Shown: in pieces, positions 1 to 8,846 of the stretch
How the letters are laid out: every line of letters begins with the position of its first letter
Numbering within the stretch: position 1 is the first letter of the stretch
NCBI RefSeq assembly: GCF_965216485.1
Contig: NZ_OZ244162.1
Span: 1,302,001-1,366,000, forward strand
Reading direction: 5' to 3'
DNA length: 64,000 nucleotides
Source of the DNA: Algiphilus sp965216485
Lineage (GTDB): Bacteria; Pseudomonadota; Gammaproteobacteria; Nevskiales; Nevskiaceae
Notes under the pieces: generated by a model
What the model was told of the DNA's origin: nothing
Seen by the model: only the letters and a program-made list of their open reading frames with translations
The model's database searches: none
Program-made: the position numbers and the translations under genes

Positions 1-225
1 CTCCGGCACATTCTGCAACCACGTATTGAGCACTTGCTGGGCGTCACCATGCAAGTAGCCGTCCAAGCCCTTCATGGAATCGCGGATGTGCGATTCGAGA
101 TAGACAAGCAGCATCTTCAGACGTGGGTTGTCGGTCTGCTGCGCCATGTCGGCGTAGTCGCTCGCGACCTGATCGTGAAAGGCGATGACGTGCGTCAGCA
201 CATCCTTCACTTGCTCGAATCGCAT
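1..225 (-). CDS. Helical bundle protein (ferritin/hemerythrin-like), 3'-truncated by window edge
   Basis: Only the first 75 residues are inside the window; the gene runs off the left edge. It starts at an ATG behind a good AGGAGA ribosome site. The protein begins MRFEQVKDVL and is rich in His, Gln, Asp and Leu with helix-like spacing (VIAFHDQVAS, LLVYLESHIRDS), which resembles the small ferritin-like or hemerythrin-like helical proteins of gammaproteobacteria. I cannot name the family securely. About 112 bases upstream lies an FNR/ANR-like box, which suggests induction at low oxygen. Function is not established. Confidence 0.7.
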   Translation of the reverse strand, partial: MRFEQVKDVLTHVIAFHDQVASDYADMAQQTDNPRLKMLLVYLESHIRDSMKGLDGYLHGDAQQVLNTWLQNVPE

Positions 226-586
226 GGTCTTGTCTCCTGCCGCTGCCATGGTCATTCGGGTCGGTTGACGGTGCCGCCGGGGCGGCGTCGTATCCGTTTC
301 TGAAGGTATTCTTCGGCCCGCCCTGGGGGATGGGCCATGATCTGGATCAATGGAGCGCGTGCATCGAACGGGCGTGCCAGCAGTGAGAAATACGGGCGGG
401 AGCAGCCGCGCCGGCCGTAAACGGAAAGGGATCGGACACGCGATCCACTTGTCACCCGAGGGTGACCCTTCATCCTCCGCCATGCATGAAGCGGCATGCG
501 GCAACCCATCCTGTTGCGAAGCGAAGACATGGCCACAACGGCGGCCTCCGGTCTTCATGGTGACCGTAAAGCAGGGCATTGAAAGA
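226..586. other. Intergenic region with FNR-like box and 16-bp palindrome
   Basis: This 361-base gap separates divergent genes. It contains the FNR-like box (337-350) and a perfect palindrome GTCACCCGAGGGTGAC at 451-466 (7-bp arms, 2-base centre), either an operator for the HDOD gene or a small hairpin. The HDOD reading frame stays open upstream to about 350, but the protein similarity to its paralogue begins only after the ATG at 587. No gene seen. Confidence 0.5.
337..350. promoter_or_regulatory. FNR/ANR-type box
   Basis: The bases ATGATCTGGATCAA differ at one position from the FNR/ANR consensus TTGAT-N4-ATCAA. On the minus strand AAGAATACC follows about 34 bases from the site centre, a reasonable place for a -10 element in a class II FNR promoter, so the helical protein ending at position 1 is the likelier target. 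The HDOD gene at 587 on the plus strand is an alternative target. Confidence 0.5.
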
Positions 587-1477
587 ATGAATCAGGTCGC
601 TTCGCCGGCTTCCGAGGGGGAGCCCAATCGGCAGACACAGCTTTCCCGTGAGGTCCTCGACTTTGCACGTACGGTGCGCGATGCGGTGCACGAGGATCAG
701 CTCACGCTGCCGACGCTTCCCGATACAGCGCTGCGCGTGAATGCGATCGTCAGCGATCCGGAAGGCGCCATCGTCGATCTCGTGCGTGCCATCTCCAGCG
801 ATCCCGCCATTGCGATTCGCGTGATGCAATCAGCCAACAGCGTCTATGCAGCGGGCGCAGTGCAGATCGACAGCCTGCAAATGGCGGTGACGCGGCTAGG
901 CATGCAATACACCCGCACGTTGGTGACGCGTCTCACGCTTGCCGGATTGTTCCGGGCAAGGTCGGGTCCGCTGCTGCGCTTCGCGCGCGTTGTCTGGAAG
1001 GAAAGTCTGCAGGTGGCCGCGTTGAGCCAGCTGCTCGCACGCGAACGCACCGAGGTCCACCCTGAGGAAGCCATGCTCGGCGGCTTGCTGCACATGGTGG
1101 GGAGCCTGCCCATCATAGGAATGGCCGATCGCATGCACGAGCTGGCCGGCCACCACGAGGACATTGTCAATGTAATCCGCATCCTGCAGCCGGAGATTGG
1201 CTATTACCTGCTCGCGGAATGGGGATTCGCAGAACCCCTGCGCGCCTGTGCCTGGGTCTGCCGGGATCCGTGGCGAAGTCATGAAGGCGCGACCGACCCT
1301 GGCGACATCGCCATCGTGGCGCGCAAGCTGCTGGCGCTGGAGTTTCTGCGACCTCTGCCCAGCGACGCTGCCTTGCCTGCCTTCGAGCGTCTGCGCCTGC
1401 CATCGCTCGCCTGCCTGGAGGATCTCCCCGATTTTCAGCGTGCCTTCGACGGCGCATTGCAGACCCTGACCCAATAG
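587..1477 (+). CDS. HDOD domain signalling protein (copy 1)
   Basis: A 296-residue HDOD-family protein. HDOD domains are catalytically inactive HD-domain relatives found in signalling and regulatory proteins. It aligns throughout with the next gene: shared blocks include LDFAR.VRDA, LPTLPD.A.RVNA, AVTRLGMQYTR.LV.RL, LQPEIGYYLL.EWGF and RSH.GATD, the last two in the C-terminal half. The two are clearly tandem paralogues. I chose the ATG at 587; an in-frame ATG at 557 is possible, and neither has a strong ribosome site. No other domain (GGDEF, EAL, kinase) is attached, so output and partner are unknown. Confidence 0.85.
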   Translation: MNQVASPASEGEPNRQTQLSREVLDFARTVRDAVHEDQLTLPTLPDTALRVNAIVSDPEGAIVDLVRAISSDPAIAIRVMQSANSVYAAGAVQIDSLQMAVTRLGMQYTRTLVTRLTLAGLFRARSGPLLRFARVVWKESLQVAALSQLLARERTEVHPEEAMLGGLLHMVGSLPIIGMADRMHELAGHHEDIVNVIRILQPEIGYYLLAEWGFAEPLRACAWVCRDPWRSHEGATDPGDIAIVARKLLALEFLRPLPSDAALPAFERLRLPSLACLEDLPDFQRAFDGALQTLTQ

Positions 1478-1651
1478 GTTGTGCCAGCGCGCATCGCATC
1501 GCGTTGCGCACGCCATCCACGTGCTGCAAGGAAGGTGAGCCGCTCGTCATTGCCGATGTGCCCTTGATCGCGTGCGCCGTACCGGGGTTTCGACAAACCG
1601 GCATGCTCAAGTCCGGATGCGAAACGGCGCGAATGCTACGGAGCGGCGGGC

Positions 1652-2563
1652 ATGAGGAATACTGCAACCATCGATATGGTGACGGCCGCGAGCCCGCGCG
1701 AAGCGGCAATGCCGATCGCAGGACATTCCCGCAAGCTGCTGGATTTTGCACGCGAAGTGCGCGATGCCATCGACCGCGAGGCAGTGGTTCTGCCCACACT
1801 GCCCGATGTGGCCATGCGGGTGAACGCGTTGCTGCGGACGGATCACTGCGACACTACGCAGATCGCGCACAGCATTGCCCTTGACCCTGCCATCGCGGCA
1901 CGGGTGGTGGTTGCCGCCAACAGTGCGTACACCCAAGGGCGCGAGCCGGTCGATACCCTGCCCGCGGCGGTGACCCGCCTCGGCATGCAGTACACCCGTG
2001 CGCTGGTGAACCGGCTTGCGCTTGAGCAGATGTTCTGCGCGCATTCACGCATGCTGCACAAGGTAGCGACCGACATCTGGCTGGAAAGCGTCCGGGTGGG
2101 CGCGCTGTGCGAGGCCTTGACGCGATTTCGCAGTAGCACGGTAGGCGCCGATGAAGCCCTGCTCGCCGGTCTTCTGCACTTGGTGGGCTGCCTGCCCGTC
2201 ATTCGTCTGGCCGATGAATCGCCGGGACGGTTTGACAATGAACCGGGCATTGGCGAACTGATTCGCACCCTGCAGCCGGAGATCGGCTACTTCCTGCTGG
2301 AGGAATGGGGCTTCTCGGAATCGGTCAGCGATGTCGCGCTTGCCACCAAGGACCCCATGCGCAGCCATGGCGGTGCCACCGACGCACTCGATGTGGTCCT
2401 GGTGGCGCGCAAGCTGCTTCGCCTGTCCTTTGTGAATGAGATCGATGCGGATGCCGTGCTTCCGGCCTTCGATCGGCTGCGTCTGGAAGGCAACGTGACC
2501 CTGTCCGATCTCCCCGAGGTCGAGGCCGCCTTCGAGGTTTCTCTGCAGCGAATCTTCGGCTAA
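1652..2563 (+). CDS. HDOD domain signalling protein (copy 2)
   Basis: A 303-residue paralogue of the preceding gene, separated by 174 bases. The same HDOD landmarks occur in order: LDFAREVRDAID, LPTLPDVAMRVNAL, AVTRLGMQYTRALVNRL, LLAGLLHLVGCLPV, LQPEIGYFLLEEWGF. A GGAG lies about 8 bases before the chosen ATG at 1652; internal ATGs at 1676 and 1700 are alternatives. Its stop codon overlaps the stop of the convergent transporter gene by 4 bases, leaving no room for a separate terminator. It probably arose by tandem duplication. Confidence 0.85.
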   Translation: MRNTATIDMVTAASPREAAMPIAGHSRKLLDFAREVRDAIDREAVVLPTLPDVAMRVNALLRTDHCDTTQIAHSIALDPAIAARVVVAANSAYTQGREPVDTLPAAVTRLGMQYTRALVNRLALEQMFCAHSRMLHKVATDIWLESVRVGALCEALTRFRSSTVGADEALLAGLLHLVGCLPVIRLADESPGRFDNEPGIGELIRTLQPEIGYFLLEEWGFSESVSDVALATKDPMRSHGGATDALDVVLVARKLLRLSFVNEIDADAVLPAFDRLRLEGNVTLSDLPEVEAAFEVSLQRIFG

Positions 2564-3450
2564 AGGGCTGCTGGGATGCCGCGCCGCTGCCACCAGCGCG
2601 CGAGCACGGCACCGGCCAACAAGTGCCATACCCCCCAGGTCGCAACGAGGGTCATCATGCCACCCTGCTCCGGATAGAAATTGAAGATCAGGATCAGGCC
2701 CAGCCCCGCATTCTGAATGCCGGTCTCCAGGGTCACCGCGCGCGCTTCCGCCTCCGGCGTGCGCGCCACCCGCGCTACGGCATAACCGCCCGCGAAGGCG
2801 AGGGCGTTGTGTACCACCACCAGCCAGAACATGGCGACCACGGTAGGGTCGACGAGCAGGCCGCGGTTGTTGAACAGGCCAATGGCGATGATCGCAGCCA
2901 GCAGAAAGGCGGCCGCGAAGCGGGAGGGCGCGCGCAGGCGGCTCGCCGCCATTGGCAGCCAGCGCTGCACGGCCAGCCCCAGGCTGAGTGGCAACAATAC
3001 TGTCCAGCCCAGCAGTTGCAGCATGTCTCCGAGCGGAACTTCCAGATCGCCGCCGCTGCTGCCCGCCACCTGCAATCCAATCGCGAACAGCAGTGGCGTG
3101 AGCAGCGCACAGGCCACGGTGGAGATGCTGGTCAAGGTGACTGAGAGTACGGCATTGCCGTGCGCCAACATGGCGTAGAAATTGGACACCTGCCCGCCCG
3201 GGCAGGCGGCAATGAGCACCATGCCGGCGGCGAAGGCGGGCTCCGGCTGCACCACAAGAATCAGTGCAAGGGTGATGGCCGGCAGCGCCAGCCACTGCGC
3301 GAGCAGGCCGACCAGTACCACTCGCGGTGCGCGCACAACGGCGCGCAGCTGCTCCAGCCGCAGATGCAGCGCCACGCTGAAGACGATGAAGGCCAGCGCC
3401 GCATTCAAGGCCTGCAAGCCTTGCGGATCGTATTGAATCTCCGCAGCCAC
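2560..3450 (-). CDS. Bile acid:sodium symporter (BASS/SBF) family transporter
   Basis: A 296-residue hydrophobic protein with about nine or ten predicted membrane segments. The segment ACPGGQVSNFYAMLAHGNAVL matches the conserved SBF core, and TGIQNAGLGLIL the matching C-terminal repeat motif. Family members couple sodium to uptake of organic anions such as bile acids or pyruvate-like acids. In an organism with steroid-type catabolic genes a sterol-acid substrate is attractive but unproven. It is convergent with the HDOD gene (4-base stop overlap) and divergent from frmA. Confidence 0.85.
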   Translation of the reverse strand: MAAEIQYDPQGLQALNAALAFIVFSVALHLRLEQLRAVVRAPRVVLVGLLAQWLALPAITLALILVVQPEPAFAAGMVLIAACPGGQVSNFYAMLAHGNAVLSVTLTSISTVACALLTPLLFAIGLQVAGSSGGDLEVPLGDMLQLLGWTVLLPLSLGLAVQRWLPMAASRLRAPSRFAAAFLLAAIIAIGLFNNRGLLVDPTVVAMFWLVVVHNALAFAGGYAVARVARTPEAEARAVTLETGIQNAGLGLILIFNFYPEQGGMMTLVATWGVWHLLAGAVLARWWQRRGIPAAL

Positions 3451-3549
3451 CCCGTGTTCTCCGCTCCCGATGCGCCGCGCCAGTGTGCCGCATCTTCATG
3501 CAAGTGGCTGACGTACTAAGCTGTTCGATCACAAACGGGAGACTGATGC

Positions 3550-4655
<1,106 letters not shown>

Positions 4656-4656
<1 letters not shown>

Positions 4657-5501
4657 TGGCGGTCGAAACCCGCGCCGAACACGCCTGCTTCGGCGGGCGC
4701 ATGGGCTTCTATCGGCACGACGCCGAGCAGACAGGCACTCCGATGTCCTTTGCGGTCTATCTGCCCCCGGCGGCGGAGCAGGGGCCGGTGCCGGCCCTGT
4801 ACTACCTGGCCGGCCTGACCTGCACCGAGGAAACCTTCATGATCAAGGCCGGGGCGCAGCGCCTGGCGGCGGCGCATGGTCTGGCGCTGGTCGCGCCGGA
4901 TACCAGCCCGCGCGGGCTGGGCTATCCCGACGAGGACGCCGCCTACGATTTCGGTACCGGGGCCGGCTTCTATATCGACGCCACCGCGGAGCCCTGGGCG
5001 CGCGGCTATCGCATGTTCAGCTATGTCAATGACGAGCTGCCGGCGCTGATCGAGGCGCACTTCCCGGTATCGGCGCAACAACGGGGCCTGTTCGGGCACT
5101 CCATGGGCGGCCATGGGGCGCTGGTTTCGGCCTTGCGCCATCCTGATCGATGGACGTCGGTGTCGGCCTTTGCGCCGATCTGCAATCCCAGCGCCGTGCC
5201 CTGGGGGGAAAAGGCCTTCTCGGGATATCTGGGCCCAGACCGTGACGCCTGGAAGGCCTGGGATGCGGCCGAGCTCATGCGGCACCACCCGCGCGCCGAC
5301 ACCATCCTGGTGGATCAGGGGCTGTCGGATCAGTTTCTGGAGCGCGAACTCCATCCGGAGGCGCTGGAGGCGGCGGCGTCGGCCTCAGGGCAGGCGCTAC
5401 AGTTGCGGCGTCATGCCGGCTATGACCACAGCTACTGGTTCATCCAGAGCTTCATCGCCGACCATCTGGCCCATCACGCGCAGCGTCTGACCGGTGGCTG
5501 A
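4656..5501 (+). CDS. fghA: S-formylglutathione hydrolase
   Basis: A 281-residue esterase-D-type alpha/beta hydrolase that releases formate and glutathione from S-formylglutathione. The nucleophile elbow GHSMGGHGAL, the acid region DQGLSDQFLE and the histidine region GYDHSYWFI form the expected catalytic triad. N-terminal FGGRMGFYRHD and LPPAAEQGPVPALYYLAGLT are typical. The ATG overlaps the frmA stop by one base. Together with frmA it forms a glutathione-dependent formaldehyde oxidation operon, which may protect the cell from formaldehyde released by demethylation or by PQQ alcohol dehydrogenase activity. Confidence 0.95.
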
Positions 5502-5523
5502 AGGCGGTGCCGCGTCGGCCTTG

Positions 5524-6507
5524 CTAGTGAGAGGGCAAGGAGGATTGCATCTCCGCCGCGCGGGCGCGGCGCTGCACCGGGTCGGAGATACCGGCCATCT
5601 CGTCGACCAGTTCCGGCGTCAGATGCTCGGCGAAGTGCTCAATGAAGTCGTACATGAAGCGACGCAGGAACAGACCGCGGCGAAAGCCGATATGCGTCGT
5701 CGAGGCCTCGAAGAGATGATCGGCTGGCCGCATGACCAGGTCCTTGTCGGCCTCGGGGTCGTAGGCCATGTGCGCCACGATCCCCACCCCCAGCCCGAGG
5801 CGGACATAGGTCTTGATGACATCGGCGTCCACTGCCGTCAGTACGACATTCGGGCGAATGCCGCGCGCGGCAAAGGCCTGATCCAGCTTGGAGCGACCGG
5901 TGAAGCCGAAGGTGTAGGTGATCAGCGGATGTTCGCCGAGCTCGGCGAGCGCGAGTTGCCCCTTGGACTTGGCCAGCGGGTGGTCCGGCGGCACCAGAAT
6001 GCAGCGGTTCCAGTGATAGCAGGGCAGCATCACGAGGTCGTCGAAGTGCTCCATGGCTTCGGTGGCGACGGCGAAGTCGACTTCGCCACTGGCCGCCATG
6101 CGCGCGATCTGCGGCGGGCTGCCCTGGTGCAGATGCAGTGACACGCGGGGGTAGTCGCGCCGGAAGCGGTCGATGACATTGGGCAGCGCATAGCGTGCCT
6201 GGGTGTGTGTGGTCGCGATCGACAAATCGCCGCGATCCGAATAGCGGAATTCCTCGGCAACGCGCTCGATGTTCTGCACGTCGCGCAGCACGCGCTCGGC
6301 ATGCTCGAGAATGCGTTCGCCCGCCGGGGTGATTTCGGTGAGATGCTTGCCATTGCGCACGAAGATCTCGATGCCCAGTTCATCTTCCAGCAGCCGGATC
6401 TGCTTGCTCACGCCGGGTTGCGAGGTAAACAGCGCCTCGGCCGCGGCGGTCACATTCAGCCCGCGCCGGGCGACCTCCTGAATGTAGTGCAGTTGGCGCA
6501 GTTTCAT
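5524..6507 (-). CDS. cysB: CysB-type LysR transcriptional regulator
   Basis: A 327-residue LysR regulator. The N-terminal helix-turn-helix (KLRQLHYIQEVARRGLNVT, then FTSQPGVSKQIRLLEDELG) and the effector domain (SIATTHTQARYALP, PCYHWNRCILVPPDHPL) are characteristic of CysB rather than LysR regulators in general. In gammaproteobacteria CysB activates sulfate assimilation genes when N-acetylserine accumulates. It is divergent from cysG, whose siroheme product is the cofactor of sulfite and nitrite reductases, which fits the assignment. The ribosome site is GGAGACACGCC. Confidence 0.94.
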   Translation of the reverse strand: MKLRQLHYIQEVARRGLNVTAAAEALFTSQPGVSKQIRLLEDELGIEIFVRNGKHLTEITPAGERILEHAERVLRDVQNIERVAEEFRYSDRGDLSIATTHTQARYALPNVIDRFRRDYPRVSLHLHQGSPPQIARMAASGEVDFAVATEAMEHFDDLVMLPCYHWNRCILVPPDHPLAKSKGQLALAELGEHPLITYTFGFTGRSKLDQAFAARGIRPNVVLTAVDADVIKTYVRLGLGVGIVAHMAYDPEADKDLVMRPADHLFEASTTHIGFRRGLFLRRFMYDFIEHFAEHLTPELVDEMAGISDPVQRRARAAEMQSSLPSH

Positions 6508-6532
6508 GGCGTGTCTCCTAAGTTCGCGCGGC

Positions 6533-6538
6533 TATAAT
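6533..6538 (+). promoter_or_regulatory. Candidate -10 element for cysG
   Basis: A consensus TATAAT lies in the 63-base gap between divergent cysB and cysG, about 33 bases before the cysG start. No convincing -35 hexamer is visible 16-18 bases upstream, which would fit an activator-dependent promoter. Position overlaps the region immediately upstream of cysB. Confidence 0.4.
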
Positions 6539-6570
6539 ACCGACGCTCTTTATTCGGAACCATCGGCTTG

Positions 6571-7956
6571 GTGACGACTGCGCCCGACTGGCCCTATTTC
6601 CCCATGTTCCTGCGTCTGGACGGTCGCACCGTGCTGCTCGTGGGCGGGGGCGAAGTGGCACTGCGCAAGGCCCGCCTGCTGTGCAAGGCGGGGGCGCGCA
6701 TCCGGCTGGTGTGCCGGGAGGCGCACGAGGGCTTCGAGGCTCTCGGCATTGCCGTGCACGCACGGGCTTTCGATCCTGCCCAGTTGGCCGACTGTGCCTT
6801 TGTGGTGGCTGCCACTGACGACGCTTCCTTGAACCGCACCGTGGCCGAGGCCGCCGGGCAACGCCAACTGCCCGTCAATGTAGTCGACGACAGCGCCGCC
6901 AGCACCGCCATCACTCCTGCCATCGTTGACCGCGCACCACTGCTGGTGGCCTTCTCCAGCGCTGGTCGCGCGCCCATGCTGGCGCGCCGGCTGCGCCAGC
7001 AGGTCGAGGAACTCTTCGATCAGCGTCTCGGGCGGCTTGCGCGCTACATCGGCAAGCGCCGCGACGCGCAGATGGACATGGATATCGATGTACGCCGCAA
7101 GCTGTGGGAGGCCTTTCTGGATGGACCGGGCGCTTCCGCTGCCATGTCCGGTGACGAGGCGGCGGCGGACGCCGAACTGGCGCGGTTGAGTGCGGACGCC
7201 AGCCAACGCGGCGTGGTCTGGCTGGTGGGCGCCGGACCGGGCGATCCGGACCTGCTCACGCTGCGCGCCTTGCGCCTGCTGCAGAACTGCGATGTGGTGC
7301 TCTACGACCATCTCGTCGGCCCCGCCATCATGGACATGGTGCGCCGTGACGCCGAGCGTATCCACGTCGGCAAGCGCCGCAGCCAGCACACGCTGCCGCA
7401 GGAAGAAATCAACGCCAAGCTGGTGGAACTCGCCCAGCAAGGCAAACGCGTACTGCGCCTGAAGGGCGGTGATCCCTTCGTCTTTGGTCGCGGTGGTGAA
7501 GAGATCGCCGAACTCGCGAGCCATGGCGTGGCCTTCGAAGTGGTGCCGGGTATCACCGCCGCCAATGGCTGTGCGGCCTATGCCGGCATTCCGTTGACCC
7601 ACCGCGACCATGCGCAGGCAGCGGTTTTCGTCACGGGACACCCACGCGCCGACGGCAGCCTCGATCTGCACTGGGATGCCCTGGCCCGCTCCGGGCAGAC
7701 GGTCTGCATCTTCATGGGGCGCACCAGCCTTGCGCAGACCATGGCCGCGCTGCGCGCACATGGCCTACCCGACGACTGGCCCGCCGCTCTGATCGCGCAG
7801 GGCACGCTGGAGGCACAGCAGGTCGTCGTGGGAACGCTGGAGAATCTGCCGGCGCGCGTGGACGCGGCACAGGTCGAAGGCGCGTGCCTCGTCATCGTGG
7901 GCGAAGTCGTCCGGCTGCGCGAGCAGCTGCGCTGGTTTGGCGATCGGGAAGGCTAG
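6571..7956 (+). CDS. cysG: Siroheme synthase (dehydrogenase/ferrochelatase and uroporphyrinogen-III methyltransferase)
   Basis: A trifunctional enzyme of about 461 residues. The N-terminal part (VLLVGGGEVALRKARLL, ASTAITPAIVDRAPLLVAFSS) is the NAD-dependent precorrin-2 dehydrogenase and sirohydrochlorin ferrochelatase. The C-terminal part (VWLVGAGPGDPDLLTLRAL, YDHLVGPAI, LRLKGGDPFVFGRGGEE, VVPGITAANGCAAYAGIPLTH) is the S-adenosylmethionine-dependent methyltransferase. The fused layout is typical of gammaproteobacteria. I placed the start at GTG 6571; TTG 6568 directly before it and ATG 6604 are alternatives, none with a strong ribosome site. It makes siroheme for sulfite or nitrite reductase. 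Confidence 0.95.
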   Translation: MTTAPDWPYFPMFLRLDGRTVLLVGGGEVALRKARLLCKAGARIRLVCREAHEGFEALGIAVHARAFDPAQLADCAFVVAATDDASLNRTVAEAAGQRQLPVNVVDDSAASTAITPAIVDRAPLLVAFSSAGRAPMLARRLRQQVEELFDQRLGRLARYIGKRRDAQMDMDIDVRRKLWEAFLDGPGASAAMSGDEAAADAELARLSADASQRGVVWLVGAGPGDPDLLTLRALRLLQNCDVVLYDHLVGPAIMDMVRRDAERIHVGKRRSQHTLPQEEINAKLVELAQQGKRVLRLKGGDPFVFGRGGEEIAELASHGVAFEVVPGITAANGCAAYAGIPLTHRDHAQAAVFVTGHPRADGSLDLHWDALARSGQTVCIFMGRTSLAQTMAALRAHGLPDDWPAALIAQGTLEAQQVVVGTLENLPARVDAAQVEGACLVIVGEVVRLREQLRWFGDREG

Positions 7957-7965
7957 GGCAGGCGC

Positions 7966-8829
7966 ATGCCAAGACGCTGGCTGCGGAAGCTGCTTCCGCT
8001 GTTGCTGCTCGTTATCGCCCTGCTGGCCGGCAAGGCCTTCTGGCCGATTGGCGATGCGCATGTCTATGGCGGTCTGCCGCGCGCCACGGACTGGCTGACC
8101 CAGATCACCACGCACAACCTCGGCAATCCCGGCTTTGCCGTCGGCTACTCCGAGCTGCGCGCGGCACCACTATGGGTGGCCTACATTGCGCGCGATCCCG
8201 CCAGTGGAAAGCCGCTGGCACGGCCCGAGTATTTCTCGGTGGACGGCCGCACCCTGCGTCGCGTCAACAGCGATGACTACCGCAACAGCGGCTACAACCG
8301 TGGGCATCTCGCGCCCAACTACCTGATCTCCCGTGTCTACGGTGAAGCGGCGCAGGACGCCACTTTTCGCATGACCAATATCGTGCCGCAGAAGCCGCGG
8401 CTGAACCAGTTGCTCTGGCAGCGGCTGGAGGAACTGGAGGCGGATCGCCTGGCCCCGAAGTACGGCCAGCTCTGGGTCCTCACTGGCCCAATCTTCGGCG
8501 AGCAGTCGCGCTTTTTGCGCGGCGGCGTCGCCATCCCCGAGGCCTTCTACCGCATCTGGGTGCGTGAGGCCGCGGACGGCACGCCGCATGCCATCGCCTT
8601 CGTCGTACCGCAGCAGGTGTGCGGTTTCGAAGCGCTGCAGGATTTTGTGGTGCCTGTCGCCCGGGTCGAGCGCTTGATCGGCTACGACCTGTTGCACGCG
8701 TTGGAGGATGAACTGGAGCGGCGCATCAGTGCGGGGGTGTCGTTGGAGGATTGGCCGCTGGTGGCGAATGCGTCACGGGAGGCGCGTTATGGGGATCGAT
8801 GGAAAGGGCAGCCTTGTCCCTATCGGTGA
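7966..8829 (+). CDS. DNA/RNA non-specific endonuclease (EndoG/NUC1 family), membrane-anchored or secreted
   Basis: A 287-residue protein with an N-terminal hydrophobic helix (LLPLLLLVIALLAG) and a NUC1/EndoG nuclease domain. The catalytic motif reads NRGHLAPNYL; the usual family motif is DRGH, so Asp is replaced by Asn while the catalytic His is kept. Downstream FRMTNIVPQKPRLNQLLWQRLEE contains the conserved Asn for metal binding, and LWVLTGPIF is the typical core strand. It probably acts outside the cytoplasm, in nucleic acid scavenging or defence. It starts 9 bases after cysG and is followed by the mosaic repeat block. Confidence 0.88.
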   Translation: MPRRWLRKLLPLLLLVIALLAGKAFWPIGDAHVYGGLPRATDWLTQITTHNLGNPGFAVGYSELRAAPLWVAYIARDPASGKPLARPEYFSVDGRTLRRVNSDDYRNSGYNRGHLAPNYLISRVYGEAAQDATFRMTNIVPQKPRLNQLLWQRLEELEADRLAPKYGQLWVLTGPIFGEQSRFLRGGVAIPEAFYRIWVREAADGTPHAIAFVVPQQVCGFEALQDFVVPVARVERLIGYDLLHALEDELERRISAGVSLEDWPLVANASREARYGDRWKGQPCPYR

Positions 8830-8846
8830 CGCCATCTCGAGTGCAG

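Noticed and set aside
2045..3532. Minus-strand open frame of 495 codons
   Set aside because: It is an alternative frame of the transporter gene and runs antisense into the HDOD gene; the transporter frame has clear membrane helices.
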